A model generated the notes under the pieces. The model was not told where the DNA came from. It saw nothing but the letters and a program-made list of their open reading frames with translations, and did no database searches. A stretch of DNA of 64,000 nt from Elmis aenea (Eukaryota > Arthropoda > Insecta > Coleoptera > Elmidae), in the NCBI GenBank assembly GCA_947652605.1, contig OX393579.1, positions 26,991,674 to 27,055,673 of the forward strand. The letters are read 5' to 3'. Shown in pieces: positions 10,543 through 21,900 of this stretch. The position numbers and the translations under genes were made by a program. Within the stretch, counting starts at the first letter, position 1, and each line of letters starts with the position of its first letter.

Positions 10543-11663
10543 AAAAAATATTTTTATCATGTTCATGAAAAGACACTTTTACAAAAGTGTATTACATCGG
10601 TACTAAAGTGATAAAATTAATATATTCAATTACGATAGTAATAAATTAGGACGCACAGTTTCGTAGATTTTATTTTATGAAATATTGGTATTTATTGATA
10701 ATATATTTTTGTGTAGTTATGTATTTAACAGTAAGTGAATCAATTTCATAAATTTTAGAAAGTCTTAATTTAACGGACTTATTGAAGGGAGGAGTTGTAT
10801 GTAAAATTATAATGTCTTTAAAATACCACCTAATTTTTATAACAGTAGAAGATAGCACAAATTATTATACAAAGTAGCAGCTTATCCGTCACTGTTGAAT
10901 GACTAACGCCAGTGCTGTCTTTATAATACAGGAATAGTCAGCGATTTACGTTTGAAGAACTGGCATATAATTTAGAAGCATCGACATACGATCCTAGAAT
11001 TTGGCCTGTTAAATCTGAAATTTTAAAACAGGGTTTTTAAATCGACTTTTACTGTATACGGAACTTATTATCAAACAGTGAATATGAGATTGTTGGTGAT
11101 CATGAATAAAGTTTTGTACAAACCTGTGACCACTGTCAGTAGACAGTGTAAATTTTGCGTCCTTCTTCAAAGTCTTGCATTTATACATTCCAATGATTCG
11201 AAGTAGTTGAAATTTATACTAATTATATTTAATGTTATGGTAGCATAGGAATGCTTTTTTTGGGAAATTGAAATTTTAAAGAAGCTTCATTAGAAATTGA
11301 ACTTAAATGGTAGTTTTATAAAAATTGTTGTTATTTTGAACATTAACTCTGTCAGTAGATAATATCAGTACACCTACAAACGTAGGTGGATATTACCACA
11401 AAAGATTGGTATTTTAACTTGAATTAACAGTAAATGATTTAATTTTTTTTCTTTCCTATTGGTTGCTAAACAGTATTTGCGCTGCTGTTCTATTCCACTA
11501 TAAGTAACTTGTTAGTCGTAAGGTAAGGATAAGTACATATAAATAGCAAAAAAAATTGTCATTTCTTAAAATTATGTTTAATGTTATAAATTCACAAGTT
11601 ACTTTAATAATACTTAGTTTCTAGCTTAGGAATTTTGAACCTTAAATTTGACATACTCTGTAC
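10543..11663. other. Intergenic, nothing recognised
   Basis: AT-rich sequence between two transposons downstream of spict. The minus-strand open frame at 10670-10858 has no recognisable domain. A small hairpin-like pair 'cctacaaacgtaggtgg' lies near 11372. I see no gene. Confidence 0.5.
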
Positions 11664-12139
11664 CAGGGCTCGAAACCGAAAAAAATTTTGGTTAACGGTT
11701 AACCGAAATCGAGGACTTTATTTTAATAACGGTTTTTGTTGAAAAACCGGTTTTATTCGTAAAAAACCGGGTTAGTGTAAAAAACCGATTTAAATTATAA
11801 ACCGGTTAAATTAACCGGTTTTTAAAATTATTTAGATCAGGAATGCAAAGTATGAAAAGATATTATTTATTTATAATTTTATAATAAATGTACAATCAAG
11901 AGTTCAGTAATGACTTTTGGTAAACTAATCGCATTTACTACAGATTTTGTATTTTTCATCGTAATTTTTATTAAAAAAAGATGTTAAAAAAACCGGTTTT
12001 TTATTATTTTGGTTAAAGGTTACCGTTTTTTTTGCCTTTAAAAATAACGGTTTCGGTTAAAAATCACTTTCTGACAAAAAATAACGGTTAACCGGTTTTT
12101 TAAACCGTAAACCGGTTTAAAAAACCGGTTTTATGCCCT
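11664..12139. mobile_element. hAT-like MITE built of AACCGGTT words, 476 bp
   Basis: The tips CAGGGCTCGAAACCG and CGGTTTTATGCCCTG are flanked by a perfect 8-bp duplication CTCTGTAC (11656-11663 and 12140-12147). Both subterminal regions are dense in the self-complementary words AACCGGTT and GGTTAACC; the middle is plain AT-rich. Confidence 0.88.
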
Positions 12140-12147
12140 GCTCTGTA

Positions 12148-13491
12148 CATACATGTTATATTTAACCAAGCCTTTCCAGCCCGAAGTAGTTCTGTCTAAA
12201 TATTGTGTTGTTTTAATGAAATATGCTCATTTGAGATCCAAAACAATCCAACGTTGGTGTATGGTTTTATTTTAATAATCTTAGAAATAAGTTAATAGGC
12301 TACTGGAAGTTTAAGCTTATACATTGGCAAATAAATAAGTTTTGATTTGGGCTGGAAATAATCAAGATAAAAAAAGTTGAATTACAAACTTTTGCTCTTT
12401 ACTTCTAAGCAAATGATGTTTGATGAACCATTAAATTCTAAAATCGGCATATCATTATCTTTTATATTTTTTTAAAGTGTGAATTTTTGTATCGATTGCA
12501 ATATTTATATCCAGTGATTAAATTGTGATACAGTTTATGTACATTATTTTAATAACTTAATAATTTGTGTGAAATACTAATCTAGTCGAAGCCCTTATCC
12601 ATAATTTATGAGTTACTCACATTGATAAATTTGTTATACGTACGTATGATTTATGGTTGTACCTTTTTAACATTTTTTAGAACATTAGAATTTAAAAAAA
12701 TTACCATATACTGTGTATATTGCATTTCTAGCTATTATTAAGAATGCTGTTGTAAAGGAAATGTAAGTTTTTAACTTACACAGTTTTAAGTTACACCGAT
12801 CTATAGATACAGAGCAGCTAATATGATTATTTTATTATACATTTCAGTGTAGTGTATTATATTGTTTAAGTTTTACTGTACATATATTTATATCATATTT
12901 TATGTTCATATTGAATTTATCGTTACCTGTATAATCAAAGAAAATATGTGTCAAAAATGTTTAAGTCTTTTTGGTTGGTTTTTAAATTACAAAGAAAAGG
13001 ACTGATGGTGTATGTTAGGAACTTACTGTATGATGATGAAAGTGATGGGTTTTTCAAATGTTTATTTAAATCTTTCATATACAGTTACTGTATAGTTTGT
13101 TACATATTTTAACAATGTGCCATTATAAACGACAAGTTGGAATAAATCTTATTTATTTATTTAAAGCAGTATTTTTTTAGCCATTTCTTATTTCTATGCA
13201 GGGTTATGTAAGAGGGTATATGCTTAAGAGCAAGGTTTTGGCTACCCCTTTATCAAAAATAGGTCTAGGTACATAATAAACATTTATTTGCCTTTAAAAT
13301 ATTAAATTAGGTACTTGGTTTCGTTTAATTAACAAATTAATTTATTTGCAAATGTTGAAAAAAATTCAGGGTTTATCATAGAAATCTTACTTTTAATATA
13401 AATTCTATTTTATTGACATTTCCAGGCAACTTTTATCAAAAAATTAAAAATATGTAAGGCACCAAAATTGTAAAAAAACCTTACACTAAAT
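12148..13491. other. Intergenic, nothing recognised
   Basis: AT-rich DNA without a recognisable exon or element. It holds AATAAA words (for example near 13141) that could serve a long spict 3' end. Confidence 0.45.
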
Positions 13492-14544
13492 CAGCGTTTC
13501 CTAAACTTTTTTTTCTACAAAAATTTTTATTGGCCTGTAGATAAAATGAAACAGATTTGAATGGTACAGGGTGATTCAAATTCGAGGGCAGTCTTGGGGA
13601 TCTCGCTTATTAGTGAAGCAAAGTTGCTTAATTTTATGCTCATAAATAATATCAAACCAGATTTAAAATATCTTTTAACTGTTTTTGAAAAAATTGAAAA
13701 AAACTGAAAAAATGACTTCGTTTTTTAGCTATAACTTTTTTGTTTATAATTTTTTTTTAAATCTAAAAACTTTTACATGGCCACTTTTTATTTTACTTTT
13801 ATGGTGCCGTCAATTTGTTGCTGTGCCGGTTCCGTTTTGTTTTATAACTACTAACTTTTTAATTTCTTATGGGCGACAAACTTGGTTTTCATCTAGTTAA
13901 CTGTTTTCTCTGATTTCAAAAATGTATTGCATGATCATATTATTTACATCAACAACGCATTTATTTGAAAAAAAAGAGGTTTTTATTTATTCAACATATC
14001 TAATAACTAGATAAAAAATCAAGTTTGTTGCCCAAAAGAAATTAAAAAGTTAGTAATAAAAACAAAACGGAATCGACACAGCAAAAAAATTGATGGCACC
14101 ATTAACAGTAAAATAAAAAGTGGCCATGTAAAAGTTTTTACAGATTTAAAAAAAATAAAAAATAAAAAATTAAAAAGTTGTAGCAAAAAAACGAAGTCAT
14201 TTTTTCAGTTATTTCATTTTTATCAAAAACAGTTGAAGATATTTTAAATATGTTTTGATATTATTGATGAGCATAAAATTTAGCATCTTTACCAAATTTA
14301 AATCTACCATCTATCTTCAGTAATAAGCGAGATCCCCATGGCCGCCCTCGAATTTGAATCACCCTGTACATACAGTTCTTACATGTCATAATAAAGAAGC
14401 ATTTACTCTTACAAAAATGTGAAGAAATCAAACTAAAACAAAATAATTTCTTATTGAGAAGTATAATGTTGTTTCTTGTTGTGGCCCGGCATTTTGTTTT
14501 CGTGGCCCGGTGCCGGGTTGTGACCCACCATTTGGTAAACGCTG
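13492..14544. mobile_element. hAT-like element hosting a family A foldback
   Basis: The tips CAGCGTTTCCTAAAC and TTTGGTAAACGCTG are flanked by CACTAAAT on the left and CACTAGAT on the right (7 of 8 bases equal). Without the 804-bp family A insertion the shell is about 250 bp. A worn right end of the same type (TTTGGTAAACACTGCG) is seen near 30299-30315. Confidence 0.78.
13565..14368. mobile_element. Family A foldback MITE, complete copy
   Basis: Arms of about 350 bp from TACAGGGTGATTC to GAATCACCCTGTA, sharing 'ctcgaatttgaatcacc', 'ggggatctcgcttatta' and 'tacatggccacttttta' in inverted orientation. It is inserted within the hAT-like shell 13492-14544. The plus-strand open frame at 13685-13900 is just palindrome arm and is not a gene. 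Confidence 0.85.
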
Positions 14545-15941
14545 CACTAGATTATGTGCATACGGGAGGGGACTCGGGTAATACTTAAAAATACACAACT
14601 CAACTTAAGTTGATAGTGTCGTACGAAATAATAAATTTTTAGATTGTCGATTATATTTCGACATTGATATTATTGAACTAGATGATAATATGTTATAACA
14701 GATAATTTTTATCGCATAAGTAGGGGTCCTATTCAATGAAACCCTGTGAAGAGATAAATCATTATTAACATTGGATTAAGATGGATGAAATAGAGAATAA
14801 TTAAGAGCAATATTGTTTACAACAGAGCAGAAATTAACAACTTTTAGCCAGAGATTTGTTTTTGCTTCTGTATTATATTTTGGATATGTAACTTGATCTA
14901 TGATGTAGTGAAGCTGGTTTGCTCTGGCTCGACACACCAAAATTATTTTACGTCAGTCAGGTGATGGAATTAAATTTAGACGATGCCAAGAATAATCCCT
15001 CACCCTGCAGCAGAATTTTCTTAATATTTCACCAGAACGGGACAATTAATGTGGTTGAAAAAGAGAACATGATTTTTTGAAAGAGACAAATTCAACAACA
15101 TTCACCCCTTTGCCAGAAACCATTGAATACAAAAGTGCACATGCTGGTTAAGTGATCAGTGCAAGCCAGCATTTTTTTTGCAGTACACTACTGGAACTGA
15201 TTCATAGATCCAAATCTTTTGCCTGGACCCACACACCCTAGGTATTTTTCAATTGTCTTTCGACGGCCCTGCCCTTGGTATGCACATGAAGATGGTTCAA
15301 GTTACAAAAAAAATTAAAATTAGTAAATTTTTAAACAGTGTGTAAATTAATAAAATTTGCAATAAATTGCGTTAATAATATAGAAAAACAGCAATTAAAC
15401 AATATCATTGAAGATTATTAAATAATAATAATGCTAACAAAAAATTAAATTTTAATTTTGAACTAATAGGACCCAAAAAAAACAAACATTGCTGGTCCTT
15501 GCAATAGAGTTGATTGCATTTATTTTGTTACACTTGGCAACGGTAAAAATCTTCAGGAACTTCAACCAGTGCACCCTACTTTGCATAACCCTTAAGTGTT
15601 TTGTTTGTGCAAAAGTAATTATATGTATATTAACAATATATTAGCAGAGCATTAGCAAAACAGATTATAAAGTATTTAGTCTTATCCCTATATGAAGTTT
15701 TTATCTACAGATAAAACAGATGAACCAAGAAATTTGATTTGGGGGACGATTTTTTCATGTGAACATATTTAAATAATATCAACTGATTTTTTTTATCACA
15801 TAAATATATTTACAGATTATCACAAGTAGCCAGGATTTTAACTAATGTAGTTGTGGCCAAATAACCAAGTTAGGCCTATTCGATTGTATCAGTTTTGCTT
15901 TATAACAACAGCTACAGATCTTCAGTGTTGCTAAGCATGCA
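14545..15941. other. 3' flank of Eip63F-1, nothing recognised
   Basis: Probable 3' untranslated and intergenic DNA of the minus-strand EF-hand gene. No element tips and no coding exon that I can recognise. Confidence 0.45.
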
Positions 15942-15964
15942 TCATAATAAAAGTCTTGCAAATT
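15942..15964 (-). CDS. Eip63F-1: Eip63F-1 last coding exon (23 nt)
   Basis: After ...GTTTTAG the bases AA complete a Glu codon with the preceding G; then F-A-R-L-L-L-stop. This reproduces the C-terminal 'EF.RLLL' ending of the family. It is far too short for gene finders based on open frames. Confidence 0.82.
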
Positions 15965-18900
15965 CTAAAACAAATTTGTTCGGTAAATAAATGAACAAGG
16001 AACAATTAAGATAGATAAGGAATATGTCACACTAATTTAAGCTATTAATTTACAACATTAAGACAACGTACATGTTATTAAGCAATCGACAACATTAATG
16101 AATTTTAGATTAATATAATTCTCAGATAAATAATTTATGACAGTTAGGACAAGATAATAGTTGGAATGTTGATACATTTATACTAGATAAATAATTTTGT
16201 TGTTGCAATTAGTTAAGTAATAGTTCACACGGATTAATACATCTTGACAATTGTTTTTAATAATTTGAAATTTTGTAGCAGCCTCTTAATAAAAGTACAA
16301 ATTATTGTATTATTAGGAATGGTCTATTTAAATAAACACACGAGTCATTATAATTTCATTTAAAAAAATTTAATTTTTGTCAAAAAATTTATTTTGCAAA
16401 ATTTAAAGCCAATTGAAGTAATCAGTGTCAATTAAAATTTACAAAAATGTTATTCGGACGCTTGTTGACACAATCAAATTTAATTTATGCAGGTTCAGGC
16501 ACACTTGCTTGGCAAGGAAATAAATGTTGACAAAAAATTTGTTTGTGGTTGTCAGTTTTCAAAATCATGTAGATATACAAAAAATTGCTTTCTCTTTTCA
16601 AAAATGTAAAAATATACAGGGTGTTCCGTATGAAAAGACAAAGTTACAACTATTTACGTTAAAATCAAGAATGATGTAAAAATGTTTATGTATTCAGATA
16701 ATCCGGTTTTATGCCCATAAAATATGTCTAAAATTTCATTAGTTTAAATTTTAAGGTAGAGAAAAAAGGGGGAGCCTGTAGTCAGTTACATTCGGTATAC
16801 AATATCGTACCCATTATAAATGTTTGTTTATTTGAACGCAATTACTCTAAAAAAAAGTAATTGTTTAAAAATTTATAGGTACCTTCTTTTCCAATTATTT
16901 TGATAAATTTATTTATAAAAAAAAAAATGAAACGAACCCTAGAACCAGGTTCTTAGAGAAATAGTGAGATCTTAACATTATTATTCGAATGCTTTTGAAA
17001 CTCAAGAATATTCCTTCTCTGATATAAATATTTGCAAACAAATTCAAACAAAAATTAAACTAACTTGTCTTAGAACTATAAAAAACACACTGCTATTATA
17101 CACACCTTCATAATTAATTTTTCCATCTTTATCTATATCTGCTATTCCTATAACTTCTGTGAGTTGTTGCTCTGTCACTGGTTCACCGATCATTTCCATT
17201 GCAATTCTTAGTTCGTTTCTTGTAATATAACCATCTTGATCACGGTCAAAAACCTTAAAAGCTGCTATTAAATCTTTGGTTACGTCATCATCAGTTTTTT
17301 CATCAGGAACTAAATTTTGAATTTTTTTTACCCATTGTAAAAATTCTGCCTCATCCATTAACTCATTTCCTAGAAATTGTTTATGACATTAAAAGCATTT
17401 TTTTTTTAAAATTTTGTTTTGTAGGTAAAGTATTGTTCAAATTTAAAGCATTTGTGCGGTATCCTGGTAACTACAATAGTAAATCTAATTTAGGTCTGTG
17501 GGGTCACTTTTTTAGGTAATTTAGTTTGTGTGATCAGCTTTGTAATAATTAAGATAAAATTTTCACGATTTTGAAAATTGGCCACAACTTCTTTATTTTC
17601 CAAAAGTAAATGAAGTAAAGCAATCTTAATTTTTTACGATATGAAATAAACTATTTATTTATATTGGACATTTGGTGGGCTAAACTTTTGTTAAATAAAA
17701 TCTTTGTTTCCAGAAAATATATACCTACTTCTATAAATAGGTCTTACAAAAAATTAAGAAGAAATGGTAACTTTTGTAAGAACTTTATCGTTATATAGTA
17801 TGCTATGAATTTAAAAAACGCTTATCGACAAAAGACAAAAAACTATCGCGTCAAAGTGGTGCATTAACGGTCGTCAGAATTTTATATAGGTAAGTATGTT
17901 TCTTCTTATTTTAATTTTTGTTTTTTTCGTCTGTTATTTTTGGGTTGGTTTGCTTTGTTTTTTTTTTTAGCTGTTTAGTAAATAGTTATTTGTGTACCAA
18001 GGCAGTAAAGTTCGACTTTTTATCACTTCGTCTAGGCAAATAATATCCACACTCGTGATAAAAAGTCGAACTTTACTGCCTTGGTACATAAATTTGCGCT
18101 AACTATTGTAGTTACCGAGATACCCTACAATTACATCCTACATGGCCTACCCTACATGATGTTGCATCACATCCTACCAACACTTCAAATTTGAACCACA
18201 TTGTACTAACTAAAGTATTGTTAAGTTTACGAATTTTAAATAATTATCACTTATCTTATTGTTTTTTCTTCAGGTGTCATTTTCAAATACTTTTACGGCT
18301 TAGCGCTGCTTCGCTGAGACAGTAAAGTTTTTTTTACAGATGAAGCAGCGCGAAGCTATAAAACTGTTTAAGGGGAAAAATAAGATAATTAATTTTTATT
18401 TTAAATATGTCGCTCATTTGCTGACATAACTAAAAAATCGCGATTTTTGAGATAATGGTACAGGGAGAACGGTTGTTGTATGTACTATTTGTGGCAAGAA
18501 CGACATATCTGAGCTCCCAAATCTTGCCACAATGTGTCACTTTTTTGTCATCTAAGTTATTACAATTTAAATGTTTAAAACGCCTATCCTGAAAAATCGC
18601 GATTTTTGAGTTATGTCATTATTGCAGCAAATGAGTGATATGATCCTGCCTACAGCGTTTACCCAGAGCAGCCGGTCAAAAGGTTTGCGGGGCCTGTGGT
18701 TGTGAATAAATTCGGGGTCGAAAAAAATATTTAACTTACTCATGATCTCATGAAAGAAACGTGTTTTCAAATTAAATTTTGAATGTATTATACAAAAACA
18801 TCGTCAGTGCGGGGCCGTGTGCCGTACACCCTGCACCGCCTTATCGCTGGCAAGGCCGTCGAGAGGGGTGGCGATGGGGTAAAATACCCGGGGCCGTCCT

Positions 18901-21900
18901 TCACAAGGGCCCAGACAGCAACCCACAATTTTTTTAGTAAATAAATTATTTGAAAAAAAAGGCAAGGTAACTTTTCTTTTGGGCCCAGCCGCGTTGCTCA
19001 TCGTCCCTGATCGCCGGCTCTGCGTTTACTGAATTGTTCCTTACCTGTATGACTAGCACCTTTCACGAGCGCTTGAATTAGTTCATCTCGTATTTCTATA
19101 CCTAGTTTGCTTAACATGAATTGTAGTTCACTAGTTGTCACTCTCCCATCTTGATTTGCGTCTAACATATCAAATGCCGTCCGTAAATCTGCAGAAAAAG
19201 AAATATCTTAAAAACTCATAAAGTTAGTTTATTCATTTTATAAAATAAATTCAAATAACAAAAATAAGTGAAGTTTTCAAAAAATTGTTGCGAAAAATCC
19301 TTAATTAAGGTATATGAGATGTTACGGACATCATTACTATCATACTATCTTGAATATTTGTTTGTTTTCGGAAATAACACTAATAAACCTTATGTATCAA
19401 TAAATTATAGAAAACACAATGGAATTAAAATATTTTCAACACTTTAATATAAAAAGGAGTATGACTTTTTTTAATGGCGCTAGTCTGGTTTAAAGCCAAA
19501 ATCAGATAGCAAATGTTTGTACCTTACCAATCATCCAAATTTATTAATACTTTCGTTTGTATTATTTTTGAAATATGATGTGAATTATCAATAGGCCATG
19601 AAAACAACCTCTTTGCGATAGTAACAGTTACTATAAAATTTTTGTAATTAAAAGTTGATCTTAAAAAAAAATAACTTCATTTAGCTTTAAAAGCAAAAAT
19701 ATTGTTACAAACTTTTATTTAAGAACATAGCCTGATTCTTTATATTTTGTAATTTTTTCCTAAAAAATCATCATCAAAAGTATTATAAAGAATACAGGAC
19801 TGAAAAATTTTTAATAGGGAAGAAGTTTTGAGCAATTTTGGCTCGACTAGTTTAAATATTTTAACTGAAATATTAAATCATCTGTAAAAATATTTGAAAT
19901 AAAGATTAAACCAGCCTAGAAATGTCTTTGGCAATTATACCTTGTTGTAAATCAGGTTATTTCTGAAATGGATTTACTAAATACAGATATTTTATGTTTT
20001 TTTTACAAGTTACTTATTAAATATATAATACAAATTAAAACCGTTGTAAATTTAAAGTGATTTATTTATTAATAAAAATTGGGCATTTTACCAAAACGCC
20101 AGTGATAACACTTGAAATTAAATAAGTTTAATAGAAAAATTATCCATTTAAAAAAAAAACTAAAAAACCTTCGTAACTTGCGTATTATTAAAAATAAATA
20201 CATCAACTCATATATTTGGAATGAGAAAAAAATAGGGAATTTAAACAGGTCATAGCCAACTATCGCTCCCATTTAAGAAAAGGTAAGTTTGTGTCATAAC
20301 TTTTTAACGGCGAGCGTAAAAATATTTTTTTAGTATAGTCAAATTGAACATAAAAATATCTAAAAATAATCTTCATAAATATTTTTGATATTTACAACAA
20401 TAACGGAGATGTGACACATTATTAATATGACAGAAAAACACTTTTTATTCAATAACTCGAAAACCGGAATTGATAGAATATTTTAGAAAACGGTTCCGAG
20501 TTTATCTCAAAAAAACTGCACATTTTTGGTAATTTAACCGTTTCTCTATCTTAAATATTAAGCGAGATACCCATGCAATCCCATCGAATTTGGACCACCC
20601 TGTACAGGAGCTGGTGCCCTGTTATGATAAATCCCTCAATAAAAGTTAAAACTACGTAGAGAAGTAGTTTAAAGATGTAACGAATCTAATAAAAAAATTC
20701 TAAATTATTTTTACAAGCCAAACGAACTAACTTTCCGAACGCGCCCCGTATATGTTGATTTATTACTAGCATTGATTTAAGATGTCTTTTTCACAGATGC
20801 TGATTTATTTATTAACAATATATTCAAAATGTATCCATCTTTCAAAACTTGATCTAAGTGATTAAAGACGTTGGTATGCAAGTCAGCAGATATAAGGGAA
20901 TAATTTTAAATTTAAATTAGAATGGTGCGCCTACTATCTACATTATCTCATCATTTTATTGTTGTTTTTTACATTTTAATGTTTAAGAAAGATTATATAT
21001 ACAATAATTTTATGAAACTCTATTACGCATCTGTTTTATATTTTTAACAATTTAAATATTTATTCAACTTTTAGGTCAGGTAAAGAAATATGTGCATGAT
21101 TTTTACACCGAGTGATTTAGGACTCTTAGGACATACAGGAATGACGAAAGGTAGGGAAAAGCTGTGTAAATTATCGGGCCTAAACCTCAGAAGAAAGCAC
21201 GGCTTTTTAGAAGGTTACCTTGGTCTCGTTTATGTAACTGATACATTTTAAGCCTTTATTTTATATTAAACAGTAGAATTTAATTTACTGTTTTCATTTC
21301 GACGAAACAAAAATTTAAAGGAATTGTAAACATTACAATTTTGTAGCTAAGAAATATATTAGCTTCAATTATAAAATATTTTTAAAACAAAATTCAGCTT
21401 ACAAACAATTGGTGAAGATGATTAAAGTAGATAACTTTAAATATTATATGGTAATGTTAATATAAATATTTGCTACACTCGTAAAATAAAAATTATTTCC
21501 AATGTATCTTGTTGACTGTTCGAGTAGTAAACAGTTTGGAATTTTGAACGTTAATTACCTTGATTTATATATCTATAGCGTACTTGGCAATGCACTAAGG
21601 TTGTTTAATATAGAATACTTTAGTAATATTACAAACATGATACACTACTACATCATACAGTAGATAAAAGTTTTTTCCGGAGTGTATATTTTTTATTTGG
21701 AAACTGGAGACTGTAATTGAATATTAATTTTTAATCAAAGTAATTTCTGAAAATGATAAATACAGTTTGATTATTTAAATTTTATGACTATGAAAAAGAG
21801 CGAAAAAAAATTGGATAAGATTTTAAAAGTATATTCTATCTAATAGATAAGATAGTAAACTAAATTTATGACAAATCCAAGTGCATTTTGATAATTAAAC

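Noticed and set aside
13685..13900. 71-codon plus-strand frame
   Set aside because: Hydrophobic frame created by the arm of a family A foldback; the same sequence recurs in other copies.
18804..19001. 65-codon proline/glycine-rich minus-strand frame
   Set aside because: It arises from a GC-rich repeat remnant; no domain and no link to Eip63F-1 exons.
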